From Streptomyces dangxiongensis (GTDB taxonomy: Bacteria > Actinomycetota > Actinomycetes > Streptomycetales > Streptomycetaceae), in NCBI RefSeq assembly GCF_003675325.1, contig NZ_CP033073.1, positions 3,782,001 through 3,846,000 on the forward strand: a DNA stretch of 64,000 bases, read 5' to 3'. The notes under the pieces are model-generated. The model did not search any database and was not told where the DNA came from. It was given only the letters and a program-made list of their open reading frames with translations. The position numbers and the translations under genes are program-made. This document shows positions 42,873 through 50,858 of the stretch, one piece after another (positions within the stretch are counted from its first letter, which is position 1; the number at the start of each line of letters is the position of its first letter).

Positions 42873-43964
42873 ATGCCGCAGCGCCCTGCCACACCGCCGT
42901 CCCGGCGGTCGACGAAGGCACTCGCACCGTCCGACCGGCCAACGGGCCTGCCGCACCTTGTTCTTGACGGCGCGTCGGTGCGCTTCCTGGGCGAGCCGGT
43001 CGACACCGGTCTGTTCCCCGCGGACGGCGCGCGGCTGTGGCGCGCGTGCGACGGAACGCGTCCGCTGTCGTCCTTCGACGCCGGGGACCAGGAGCTGATC
43101 ACCCGCTGGTACGGGGCCGGCCTGCTGGTCGTCGCGCCGGCGGCGCCCCTACGGCCCGCGGCTCCCGGCCTCCCCCCGGTCATCGTCTCCCCGCACCCCG
43201 ACGACGCCCAACTGGCCCTGGGCGGGCTGCTGCACCGGTCCGGCGGACGCGTGGTGGACGTGTTCTCGCACGAGACGTGGACCCGGCGGCCCTACTACCA
43301 GGAACGGCCCGAGCTGGCCTCCCGGACGCTGATCGAGGAGGAGCGCGTCGCCTGCCGGGTGCTGGACACCTCGCTGACCCTGCTCGGACATGTCGACGGT
43401 GAGGCCCGGGCGGCCTGGGCCGACGGCTTCCTCCTCCAGGACGACGCGGCGGCCCGGGTGCGTGCCGCGGAGCCCGAGCTGCTGGACCGGGTCACCGCGG
43501 ACCTCGCCCGGGAACTGGCCGGCGAGCATCTGGTGCTCGTGCCGCTCGCGGTGGGCGGCCATGTCGACCACGTCCTGGCCCGGGAGGCGGTCCGCCGGCT
43601 CGTGACCGAGGGGGAACTGGCCGCGGAACGCGTGGCGTTCTACGAGGACATGCCGTACTCGCTCTTCGCCGACCCGGGGACGGCGTCGGCGCGGCTGTCC
43701 GTGGAGTGGGACGGACCTTTGGCCCCCGTGCCCGTGCCCCTGGACGAGCGGGCGGTCGAGGCGAAGCAGGAGGCGCTGTGGCCGTACCGGCTCCAGGTCC
43801 TGGAGGCGACCAGCCGCCGGATCGTCCGGTACGGCAAGAACCTCGCGGCCCGGCTGCCGGAGGCGGAGCCGGCCGCGTCCGTGGAACGCCTGTGGGCGCC
43901 GGCGGCCGCCCTGGACGCGGTGCGCCGGCTCGCACAGACGGTTTCCGGCCGGGCAGCGCGCTGA
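42873..43964 (+). CDS. PIG-L family N-deacetylase with extra N-terminal domain
   Basis: 363 residues from the ATG at 42873; an in-frame ATG at 42843 is possible. TTTACACT lies nine bases ahead, so the message may be leaderless. Residues 110-340 are the PIG-L domain: VIVSPHPDDAQLALGG (zinc H-x-D-D) and GGHVDHVLAREAV (zinc/catalytic His). It should remove acetyl from an N-acetylglucosamine unit, as MitF in mitomycin and its pactamycin counterpart do after glycosylation of the aminobenzoyl-ACP. The first 100 residues (VRFLGEPVDTGLFPADGARL) form a small PqqD-like winged region, not part of ordinary PIG-L enzymes. Confidence 0.86.
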   Translation: MPQRPATPPSRRSTKALAPSDRPTGLPHLVLDGASVRFLGEPVDTGLFPADGARLWRACDGTRPLSSFDAGDQELITRWYGAGLLVVAPAAPLRPAAPGLPPVIVSPHPDDAQLALGGLLHRSGGRVVDVFSHETWTRRPYYQERPELASRTLIEEERVACRVLDTSLTLLGHVDGEARAAWADGFLLQDDAAARVRAAEPELLDRVTADLARELAGEHLVLVPLAVGGHVDHVLAREAVRRLVTEGELAAERVAFYEDMPYSLFADPGTASARLSVEWDGPLAPVPVPLDERAVEAKQEALWPYRLQVLEATSRRIVRYGKNLAARLPEAEPAASVERLWAPAAALDAVRRLAQTVSGRAAR

Positions 43965-43965
43965 G

Positions 43966-44661
43966 ATGCGGCTGCACACCCGGCGGTGGGGTGCGGGCGC
44001 CCGGACCGCGGTGCTGGTGCACGGCATCATGGCGGACCACCGCACCTGGGATCCGCTGGTACCGGTGCTGACCGGGCACGGCTACCGGGTCGTCGCCGTC
44101 GACCTGCGCGGTCACGGCCGCAGCCCGCGCGGGTCCTACTCCCCGGAGGACTTCGCCGACGACCTGGTGGACACGCTGGACGCGGGTCCCGAGCTGATGC
44201 TCGGTCACTCGCTGGGCGCCCTGGCGCTGGCGCTCGCGGTGGGACGGCTGAGGCCCGGCCGGGCCGTGTACTCGGAGCCCGCCTGGCGGCTCGGCGGACC
44301 CGACGGCACCCTGGACCCGGCGGCCTTCGCGGCGTTCAAGCGCGTTCCCCGGCTGCTGATGAACACGTTCCGGCCGGAGTGGGACGAGGACCGGGTCGCG
44401 GCCGAACTGGCGGCGCTCACGGCGTGGGACGAGTCATCGGCCCACGCGCTCTCCGCGTACCGGCGCGTCGATCACACCCCGGACCGGCCGCTGGTGCCCT
44501 CACTGGTCCAGGCGGCCGACCCCAGCTCGCTCATCAGCCCACCGCACCGACGGGAGTTGCGGGACCGGGGTTTCGCGGTGCGCACGCTGCCGGACGTCGG
44601 CCACTCCCCCCACCGCGATCACTTCGACGCGTTCGTGGAGTCACTGGAGGGCTGGCTGTAG
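43966..44661 (+). CDS. Alpha/beta hydrolase
   Basis: 231 residues, ATG at 43966, one base after the deacetylase stop. Fold markers: VLVHGIMADHRTWDPLVPVL (oxyanion region), VVAVDLRGHGRS, the nucleophile elbow MLGHSLGALAL, and the catalytic His in LPDVGHSPHRDHF. It is a hydrolase or thioesterase-like enzyme; one attractive role is release of the deacylated product from its carrier, but the substrate is unknown. Confidence 0.88.
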   Translation: MRLHTRRWGAGARTAVLVHGIMADHRTWDPLVPVLTGHGYRVVAVDLRGHGRSPRGSYSPEDFADDLVDTLDAGPELMLGHSLGALALALAVGRLRPGRAVYSEPAWRLGGPDGTLDPAAFAAFKRVPRLLMNTFRPEWDEDRVAAELAALTAWDESSAHALSAYRRVDHTPDRPLVPSLVQAADPSSLISPPHRRELRDRGFAVRTLPDVGHSPHRDHFDAFVESLEGWL

Positions 44662-44707
44662 ACGAGAGGGTGCCGGGCGTCCGGGACGGGAAGGAGGCGC
44701 GGGGAGG

Positions 44708-44902
44708 TCACTGCGGGTCGAGCGGACGTTCCCGTTCGTCGGTGTCGTCCTCGTCGATCAGGATGTCCGCCGAAGCAGGGCGTGGGTCGTCGTCAGCGGA
44801 CGCCAGTTCCTGCTGGAGTGCCCTGAGATCGGTGCTGGGAGCGCGATATTTGAGTTCGCGAGCGATTTTGGCCTGCTTCGCACGTGCGCGACCGCGTCCC
44901 AT
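44708..44902 (-). CDS. DUF3073 small basic/acidic protein
   Basis: 64 residues, ATG at 44902. MGRGRARAKQAKIARELKYR is the family signature, with a basic N-terminus and an acidic C-terminus (DEDDTDERE). The family occurs once in most actinobacteria as a stand-alone housekeeping gene. Here it lies between cluster genes, either because the cluster was inserted next to it or as a second copy. The function is unknown; the charge pattern suggests nucleic-acid or ribosome contact. Confidence 0.85.
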   Translation of the reverse strand: MGRGRARAKQAKIARELKYRAPSTDLRALQQELASADDDPRPASADILIDEDDTDERERPLDPQ

Positions 44903-44993
44903 GATCCATCTCCTCACAGATGCCCGGACACAGGGGCCCGTACGTCATCCCCGCGACCGATACTCCCTAGACACCACACCATGCTAGCTCAGT

Positions 44994-45018
44994 CGGCCTG
45001 TTCCCAGCAGACAGGCCG
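44994..45018. terminator. Hairpin downstream of the SpeD-like gene
   Basis: CGGCCTGT-TCCCAGCAG-ACAGGCCG forms a perfect 8-bp stem with a 9-base loop. It lies 50 bp past the stop of the minus-strand SpeD-like gene and upstream of the DUF3073 start. No T-run, so it is a modest candidate. Confidence 0.45.
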
Positions 45019-45067
45019 GAGCCCCGGGCCGGTGGTCCGGACCCGGTACCTGCCGACGACCGAGTGC

Positions 45068-45487
45068 TCAGTGCACGGCCCGGAGCATCCGGGTCACGTT
45101 GATCCTGGTCGGGGAGAGCCCGAGTTCGACGCTCTGCATCATGCGCTCGCCGTTCAGCCGGCCGTAGGCGAGCAGATCGACGTTGGCAAGGCTGAATTCC
45201 GGCCAGGTGTGAATGCTCAGATGCGACGCGGAAAGCAGAAGAATCGCGGTCACGGCGCCGTTGGGGAAGACATGCGACGCCTCCCCGAGAACCTTGGCGT
45301 TGCCCTTGTCCGCGGCGTCGCGCAGCACCTTCAGAAGGCGCTGCTCATCGGTCAGAATGCTGTGATCGCTCACCCATACGTCGACCGCGTAGGAGCACAG
45401 GTCGTCGACGTCTATACCTTCGGTGGCGAGTTCCGCGGGATTACTCATGGCGCTCCGGGAAGCGCGCGCCTGAGCCGCTTCCCGCAT
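45068..45487 (-). CDS. S-adenosylmethionine decarboxylase-like pyruvoyl enzyme (SpeD homologue)
   Basis: 139 residues from the ATG at 45487, chosen for its GGAGAGG; an ATG at 45448 would give 126. The prokaryotic SpeD fold is clear: YAVDVWV at the start of the core, LLLSASHLSIHTWPEFSLANVDLLAYG in the middle. The self-cleavage Ser followed by His (A-S-H) is kept, so a pyruvoyl group can form, but the preceding Glu is Ala and the catalytic Cys of the usual F-T-C-G is Tyr. Members lacking that Cys have been linked to arginine or ornithine decarboxylation instead of SAM. It is divergent from the BtrH-like gene and near a branched-polyamine synthase, so it supplies either decarboxylated SAM or another amine to this cluster. 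Confidence 0.85.
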   Translation of the reverse strand: MREAAQARASRSAMSNPAELATEGIDVDDLCSYAVDVWVSDHSILTDEQRLLKVLRDAADKGNAKVLGEASHVFPNGAVTAILLLSASHLSIHTWPEFSLANVDLLAYGRLNGERMMQSVELGLSPTRINVTRMLRAVH

Positions 45488-45617
45488 CTCCTCTCCAGGG
45501 GATTCACCGCGCGGATTCACCCACGCGGATTCACAACGATCACGGTGACCGGATCGGGGCCTTGACATCCCGACTGCCGACACTTAGCCACACCAGGCTA
45601 GCACGCAGGGTAACCTA

Positions 45618-45633
45618 CCGCAGCGCGCTGCGG
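45618..45633. promoter_or_regulatory. 16-base perfect palindrome in the divergent SpeD/BtrH promoter region
   Basis: CCGCAGCGCGCTGCGG is self-complementary. It lies between the divergent starts at 45487 and 45705, beside TAGCC-ACACCA-GGCTA (45586-45601), a second short dyad. They are candidate operator sites for a regulator of the polyamine block. Confidence 0.45.
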
Positions 45634-45704
45634 TGGCCTGCGGTTCCGTCCGCCGCGGCGCCCGCCGAAGTCTTGTTGGCCGGCCAGCGGAGGGGTGCAT
45701 TTTC

Positions 45705-46700
45705 TTGGTAAGGCCGTCGGGGGACGACCCGGATTTCACCGCGCTGGATTGCATTGCCGCCACGTTCGGCACGATAACGGCCTGGCTCGGGCGCGATCCC
45801 GCCGTACTGGGCGACGACTGGGGCTACCGGGAGCGGCCGCTCAGCGGCTCGGAATGGCCCCTGGAGGACGTGGCGACCCGCCGGCGGACGGCGGAGGACG
45901 TCCTGGCCGGCTGGTACGGCCTGACGTCGCGCCAGATCGTGCACGACGGACCGCGGGAGGTCGGACGGTACCTCGGCGAACGACTGGGCGAGGGCACCCC
46001 CGTCATCGTGTTCGTCGACGCCTTCCACCTGCCCTACACCGCGCAGTACCGGCAGCAGCACCACTGTCACCGGGTGGTGCTGCGCGCCACCGCGGACGAC
46101 GGCTACGAGGTGGTGGACCGCTACCGGGGCTCGCTCCACGAGGGCACCCTGGACAGCCGGACCCTGCTGGCGGCGGTGTCCGCGCCGGAACTGGCGGACG
46201 GCCACCGGGGCGACCCGGACTGGCGGCACCGCACCATCGTCGTCACACCATTGCCCGGCCCCGTCACCGCCCCCGCCGCCGACCGCTTCCGCGCATCGAT
46301 CGCGCGGACCGCCACCGCCTACGCGGCCGGGGCCGGCGAGACGGGCCTGCTGCGCCGGAGCGCGCGCCGGCTGCGGGAGGCGCCGGAGGGGTTCGCCGCG
46401 CCCACGCCGGTGGGAATGATCTCGATCAGCGCCTGGTTCGGCGAGCTGGCCAGCCAGCGGGCGCTGAACGCGCGCTTCCTGCGGCTGGCGGCGACGGTCT
46501 GCGGGATGCCGGCGCTGCACGAGGCCGCCGTCACGGCGGACGCGCTCGCCCGGCAGTGGGAGACCATTCGCAACTATTTCTTTCTCCGGATACGAAAAGG
46601 CGCTCCGGCCGTGATCCGCACAGCCGAAATGCTCGACGATATCGCGGACCAGGAAAAAAGCTGGAACAGCCGTTTTCTGGAATTGCTGGAACGCCCTTAG
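45705..46700 (+). CDS. BtrH-like N-terminal-domain protein (acyl-ACP:amine transferase candidate)
   Basis: 331 residues from a TTG at 45705 preceded by GGAGGGG nine bases upstream. The frame opens earlier but without a ribosome site. The N-terminal 200 residues match the BtrH_N pattern: FTALDCIAATFGTITAWLG (potential Cys) and VIVFVDAFHLPYTAQYRQQHHCHRVV (D-x-x-x-L-P-Y and H-x-x-H), then GYEVVDRY. BtrH in butirosin biosynthesis moves an acyl group from an ACP to an amine of the aminoglycoside. Here it would couple an ACP-bound acyl unit (see FkbH and ACP at 48728-50091) to an amine, perhaps the polyamine or aminosugar. Similarity is at pattern level, so the activity is inferred. Confidence 0.72.
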   Translation: MVRPSGDDPDFTALDCIAATFGTITAWLGRDPAVLGDDWGYRERPLSGSEWPLEDVATRRRTAEDVLAGWYGLTSRQIVHDGPREVGRYLGERLGEGTPVIVFVDAFHLPYTAQYRQQHHCHRVVLRATADDGYEVVDRYRGSLHEGTLDSRTLLAAVSAPELADGHRGDPDWRHRTIVVTPLPGPVTAPAADRFRASIARTATAYAAGAGETGLLRRSARRLREAPEGFAAPTPVGMISISAWFGELASQRALNARFLRLAATVCGMPALHEAAVTADALARQWETIRNYFFLRIRKGAPAVIRTAEMLDDIADQEKSWNSRFLELLERP

Positions 46701-46729
46701 ACACCTGGCATCGCACTTTGCCGGGCCCG

Positions 46730-46735
46730 TATACT
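46730..46735 (+). promoter_or_regulatory. TATACT -10-like element ahead of the polyamine synthase gene
   Basis: CGTATACTGG contains TATACT, 36 bases before the GTG start at 46771. No strong -35 is visible at the right distance. It may allow expression of the last three genes independent of the BtrH-like gene. Confidence 0.4.
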
Positions 46736-46770
46736 GGCACGAACATTCTCACCCCATGTGGAGCAGCATT

Positions 46771-48741
46771 GTGACGAACGCCCGCGGACGACACCGCCGT
46801 CTCAGCGCCGACCGAGTGCTCAATGACGTCGCGGACGCCGTCAGGCTCCAGGAGGGGCCTCCGGGTGTGCGGTCGATCCTGCGTGCCATCCGCCGGCTGG
46901 CTCCGGCCTCCACCAAGGACATCAGCCGGGCGGTCGGGCTTCCCGTGCCGATCGTGGCGGCCGTGGGGAACGAACTGCGCAGCCGCGGGCTGATCACCCA
47001 CGAGCGGCCGTCGCAGCTCACCCCGGCCGGCCGGGCCGTCGTCACCGAGCTGGGCATGGATCTCACCCTGGACGCCACCTGCCACACCTGTGACGGGCGG
47101 GAACTGGTGATCCCGGAGGTGCTGGAGGAAGCCGTCGCCCGGCTGGACGCCGTCATGGGGGACGGCCCGGCCGCCGACATGACGCTCGACCAGTCCAAGT
47201 GCACCTCCGAGACCAAGGTGCGGCGGGTCCTGGCGCTGCTGTCGGCCGGCACGCTGCCCGGCGGCTCGCTGCTCCTGATCGGCGACGACGACCTGATCTC
47301 GCTGGCGGTCGCCGTGGTGGGGGACGTGCTCGGCGCGCCGCTCGTCGACCAGGTGACGGTGGTCGACATCTCGCCCGACATCCTCGGTTACATCGAGCGG
47401 GTGTCGGCGGATCTCGGTACCCGCATAGAGACGGTGCAGCACGATCTGCGGAATCCGCTGCCGGAAGGACTGCACCGTCAGTTCGATGTCGCGATGACCG
47501 ATCCGCCGTACACACCGGAGGGCGCCCGGCTGTTCCTCTCGCGTGCGGTGGAGGGACTTCGCCAGGGGCCGGCCCACAGCATCTTCTTCTCGTTCGGTGG
47601 AAAGAGCCCGGACGAAATGCTCCAGGTGCAGCGCGAAATCATGGAACTCGGTCTCGTCACCAACGGATACATCCGCAACTTCAACGAGTACGAGGGCAGC
47701 GGAATTCTCGGCGGTGTCGGATTCTTCCAGCATCTGCTGACCACGAGCGCGACCGCGCCCTCCCAGGAAGGCGGCTACCAGGGTCCCCTCTACACGGGTG
47801 ACAAGCGCTCGCGGCAGCGGATGTACGAGTGCGTGGCCTGCGGTGAGATGGTCCGGGTCGGCGCGGGGGCGAAGTGGACCTCGGTCGGCGTGCTGCGCGC
47901 GGAGGGCTGTCCGAACTGCGGCAAGGGTCCCTTCCGTCCCGGCCCGCTGGTGCCCCTCGGAGCGGAGAACCAGCACCGGCAGCCGGAGGACCGGACCCGG
48001 CAACCGGCGGTCCCGGCCCCGGACACCGACGGCGGCCCGCGGCCCCGGAGCGCGCCGGGGCCCGTCGAGGAGGCCGCCGTACCGGAGGCAGCCGGGGAGG
48101 CCGCCGTACCGGGAACCGCCGAGGAGGCAGCCGCGCTGGAGGCCTTCGAGGAGCCGGCCCCGTCCGTCCTCGCCGACCGGACCTGGCGGCCCCCCACCCC
48201 GGACGAGCGTGCCCTGCTGGAGCAACGGGCGGCTCCCTACGTCACCCGGCAGGCCGGCGAGCACGACCTGCCGGTGATCGGGGCCTTCGAGGTCGACATC
48301 GCGCGTGTCTCCTTCGGCGGTGACGCCGTGGACGATCCCCTGCGGCACCGCACACGTCTGGCGCGCGCGATGGAGAAGTCCAGGGAAGGGATGTTCGTCG
48401 CGCACCGGCCGGGCGACCCGGCGATCGGCTGGCTGTGGGTCAGCATCAACCAGAACACGATGACCGGTGACCGGTACGCGAACTTCCGCTCGCTGGCCGT
48501 GGCCCCGGTGGAGCGCCGGGCCGAGATCGCGGAGCTGCTGATCTCCTCGGGGCTGGACTTCGCCGTACGGCACGGGCTCAGCGAGGTCGTCGGCCGGGTG
48601 CACGTCGCCAACGTGCCGATGCGCACCCTGTACCGGAAGTTCGGTTTCACCCCGACCAACCTGGTGATGAAGCTGCGCCTGCCCGCGGCGGACGACAGCC
48701 CGCCGGCCGTACGGCGGGATCCGAGCCATGCCGAGCGCTGA
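46771..48741 (+). CDS. Branched-chain polyamine synthase (BpsA/DUF43) fused to a GNAT acetyltransferase
   Basis: 656 residues. The GTG at 46771 has GGAG seven bases upstream. Order: a winged helix (residues 10-90, SILRAIRRLAPASTKDISRAVG); CHTCDGRELVIPEVL; the aminopropyltransferase domain with LLIGDDDLISLAVAV, VVDISPDILGYIERV and AMTDPPYTPEGARLFLSRA (these match the archaeal/thermophile BpsA pattern including the G-D-D-D motif); a zinc ribbon (YECVACGE...EGCPNCGKG); a Pro/Glu-rich linker at about 410-470; then a GNAT domain (RYANFRSLAVAPVERRAEIA, FAVRHGLSEVVGRVHVANVPM). BpsA adds aminopropyl groups from decarboxylated SAM to polyamines. The fusion suggests that the product amine is acylated or acetylated in the same protein. 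An odd enzyme for an antibiotic cluster. Confidence 0.88.
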   Translation: MTNARGRHRRLSADRVLNDVADAVRLQEGPPGVRSILRAIRRLAPASTKDISRAVGLPVPIVAAVGNELRSRGLITHERPSQLTPAGRAVVTELGMDLTLDATCHTCDGRELVIPEVLEEAVARLDAVMGDGPAADMTLDQSKCTSETKVRRVLALLSAGTLPGGSLLLIGDDDLISLAVAVVGDVLGAPLVDQVTVVDISPDILGYIERVSADLGTRIETVQHDLRNPLPEGLHRQFDVAMTDPPYTPEGARLFLSRAVEGLRQGPAHSIFFSFGGKSPDEMLQVQREIMELGLVTNGYIRNFNEYEGSGILGGVGFFQHLLTTSATAPSQEGGYQGPLYTGDKRSRQRMYECVACGEMVRVGAGAKWTSVGVLRAEGCPNCGKGPFRPGPLVPLGAENQHRQPEDRTRQPAVPAPDTDGGPRPRSAPGPVEEAAVPEAAGEAAVPGTAEEAAALEAFEEPAPSVLADRTWRPPTPDERALLEQRAAPYVTRQAGEHDLPVIGAFEVDIARVSFGGDAVDDPLRHRTRLARAMEKSREGMFVAHRPGDPAIGWLWVSINQNTMTGDRYANFRSLAVAPVERRAEIAELLISSGLDFAVRHGLSEVVGRVHVANVPMRTLYRKFGFTPTNLVMKLRLPAADDSPPAVRRDPSHAER

Positions 48742-49792
48742 CGGCGTCAAGTGCGTGGTGTGGGACCTGGACGGGACCCTGTGGGACGGCGTGGCGGTCG
48801 AGCGCGCCGACGGCGGGCTCCCGGAGGTCCGGCCCGACATGCTGGCGGCGGTCGACACGCTCGCCGGACACGGTGTGCTCAGCGGCATCGCCAGCCGCAG
48901 CGCCCCGGAGGTGCTGGAGCGCGTCACCCGTGACCCCCGGCTCGCCGCCCGCTTCCTGGCCCCGCGGGTCTCCTGGCAGGACAAGAGCCACGCCCTGCGC
49001 GCCATCGCCGCGGAGCTGGGTGTGGCCGTGGAGTCGCTGCTCCTGGTCGACGACTCCCCGTACGAGCGGGCCGAGGTGGAGGCCCTGCTGCCCGGGGTGC
49101 GCACGGCGGCCCCTCAGGACGTGCCCGCGCTGCTGGACGCCCTCGCCGGGCGGCCGGTCACCCCGGAGGCACGCGCGCGGGCCGGCCTGTACCGCACCGA
49201 GGAGGCCCGCCGCCGGGCGGGCGAGCGCTTCGCGGGCGGCAGGGAGGAGTTCCTGCGGTGGTGCGGGATGCGGATGGAGGCCGGTGCGGCGGGCGGTGCG
49301 GAGCTGCCGCGGGCACTGGAACTCGCCGAGCGCACCCACCGGCTGAACTCCTCCGGCCTGGACCGCGAGCAGGTCCGGGTCCTGGTCGAGCGGGGTGGAC
49401 ACCGGCTGTTCACAGCCCGTATGACCGACCGGTTCGGGGACTACGGCATCATCGGCACGGCGCTGGTTCGGCCCGGTCCCGCCGAGTGGTCGGTGCCGCT
49501 GTTCGCGCTGTCCTGCCGGATCGCCGGCCGGGGTGCCTCCGTGGCCTTCCTTCGCTGGCTGATGGAACAGGCCCGGTCGGCCGGCGCGGACACGTTCGCG
49601 CTGGATCTCAGGCCGACCGAGGCCAACACCGAGCTGCGGCTGCTGTTCCGCCAGGCCGGCCTGCGGGCCGGCGCCGACGGCGGCGGTCCGGCGCCGTCGA
49701 CGGTGACGCTGTCCCGGACCCTTCATGGGGACCTGCCCCCCTGGCCCGCCTGGTTGCGGGTGCGTCCGCTGCCGATCGGAACGCCCTCATGA
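48728..49792 (+). CDS. FkbH-like HAD-IIIC protein
   Basis: 354 residues, ATG at 48728, 14 bases inside the end of the polyamine gene. The HAD motif is CVVWDLDGTLWDGVAVE, with DKSHALRAIAAELG and LLVDDSPYERAEVEAL further on. The C-terminal part (GDYGIIGTALVRP, RTHRLNSSGLDREQV) is the GNAT-like tail typical of FkbH. FkbH proteins dephosphorylate 1,3-bisphosphoglycerate and place the glyceryl unit on an ACP. The ACP gene overlaps it by 4 bases (ATGA), so a three-carbon hydroxy-acyl unit on that carrier is the likely product. Confidence 0.88.
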   Translation: MPSADGVKCVVWDLDGTLWDGVAVERADGGLPEVRPDMLAAVDTLAGHGVLSGIASRSAPEVLERVTRDPRLAARFLAPRVSWQDKSHALRAIAAELGVAVESLLLVDDSPYERAEVEALLPGVRTAAPQDVPALLDALAGRPVTPEARARAGLYRTEEARRRAGERFAGGREEFLRWCGMRMEAGAAGGAELPRALELAERTHRLNSSGLDREQVRVLVERGGHRLFTARMTDRFGDYGIIGTALVRPGPAEWSVPLFALSCRIAGRGASVAFLRWLMEQARSAGADTFALDLRPTEANTELRLLFRQAGLRAGADGGGPAPSTVTLSRTLHGDLPPWPAWLRVRPLPIGTPS

Positions 49793-50091
49793 CCGAAGAC
49801 ACCTCGCGCGCACGACGGACCCGGGTGGAGCGGGAGATCCGCGGGATGCTGGCCGACGCGACGCGTGCGGAGCGGGCCCGCGTCGAGCGGCTGCCCTCGG
49901 ACACCAAGCTGTTCGGCGCCGAGCTCTCGTTGTCGTCGCTCGCCGGCGTGACCCTGCTGTCCGCCATCACCGACCGCTACGGCGTCGACGTGGCGGCCCA
50001 GGACCTGAGCCTGGAGTGCCTGGAGTCCATCTCCACACTGGTCGACTTCGTGGTACGGCACCTGCCCAGATCGCCCGAGAGCGGCGTGTGA
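49789..50091 (+). CDS. Acyl carrier protein partner of FkbH
   Basis: 100 residues, ATG at 49789 overlapping the FkbH stop. Carrier pattern: LPSDTKLFGAELSLSSLAGVTLLSAITDRYGV, where the Ser in L-S-S-L takes the place of the usual D-S-L. The N-terminus is basic and Arg-rich, the C-terminus contains LECLESISTLVDFVVRHL. It probably receives the glyceryl unit from FkbH and offers it to a transferase such as the BtrH-like protein. It is the last clear gene of the biosynthetic cluster on this side. Confidence 0.86.
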   Translation: MTEDTSRARRTRVEREIRGMLADATRAERARVERLPSDTKLFGAELSLSSLAGVTLLSAITDRYGVDVAAQDLSLECLESISTLVDFVVRHLPRSPESGV

Positions 50092-50204
50092 CCGTCCGGC
50101 CACCGGGGCCCCGGGCGGGCCGGAGATTGGGCACATGGTGTGCCGCGAGCGGGTACCCGGCGGGCGGACCGGCGGAGGTCACGTCTGCGGCCGGGAGGAA
50201 GCCG

Positions 50205-50837
50205 ATGATGCGATTCGACGGCTGGATCGCCGGTCTCGGGACGGCGTCCGGCACCCGTGTGGTGCTGGGGCACTGGACGCGGTCGCCGTTCGGGCCGTTC
50301 AGTGACGTCATGGTCGAACGGGAGGACGGGCACCGGCAGCTACTCGCGCCCTCCCGGCGGATCGCGGACTTCATCGCCGGCACCTACCACTTCGACGACG
50401 TCGAGATCACGCCCGTCTCCGTGCGGGTCGAGGCGGCACGGTGGACGGTCGCGGCCGGCCCGCTGGACCTGTGCTTCACCGCGGGCCGGCGCGGTCTGCC
50501 GGGGCTGCTGCTGCGGGCCGTGCCCGCACCGCTCGCCGCCCGGCCGGCCTGGACGGCGGTGACGTACCTCCCCGCCCGGCTGCTGGGGGTGCGCACCCGC
50601 GGCAGCGCGGGCGGCGGGCGGCGCGAGTGGTACGGCGCGCTCGATCTCCGCCCGGTCGTGTCGGCCACCGTGCTCCGGGCCGGCCGGGACCTCGGACCGC
50701 TCGCGCCGGTCGTACCGCCCGTGCGGTTCGGGTTCGGTTCGGCCCCCCGCAGGCCCAGCCTCGTGCGGGTGACCACGACCGTGGCGACGCGGCGGCCGTC
50801 CCGTGCCGAGACCACCGTCACCGGTGAGGGAACCTGA
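50205..50837 (+). CDS. Protein of unknown function
   Basis: 210 residues from the ATG at 50205 (GGAGGAAG upstream). It begins FDGWIAGLGTASGTRVVLGHW and continues GPFSDVMVEREDGHRQLLAP. It is rich in beta structure and Arg, with no membrane helix or known motif. It may be a lipocalin- or DUF-type soluble protein. It follows the cluster's last ACP by 113 bp and converges on the minus-strand operon that ends at 50859, so it could be either a cluster edge gene or chromosome. Confidence 0.68.
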   Translation: MMRFDGWIAGLGTASGTRVVLGHWTRSPFGPFSDVMVEREDGHRQLLAPSRRIADFIAGTYHFDDVEITPVSVRVEAARWTVAAGPLDLCFTAGRRGLPGLLLRAVPAPLAARPAWTAVTYLPARLLGVRTRGSAGGGRREWYGALDLRPVVSATVLRAGRDLGPLAPVVPPVRFGFGSAPRRPSLVRVTTTVATRRPSRAETTVTGEGT

Positions 50838-50858
50838 CGACCGGTCCCGGCGGGCGGT

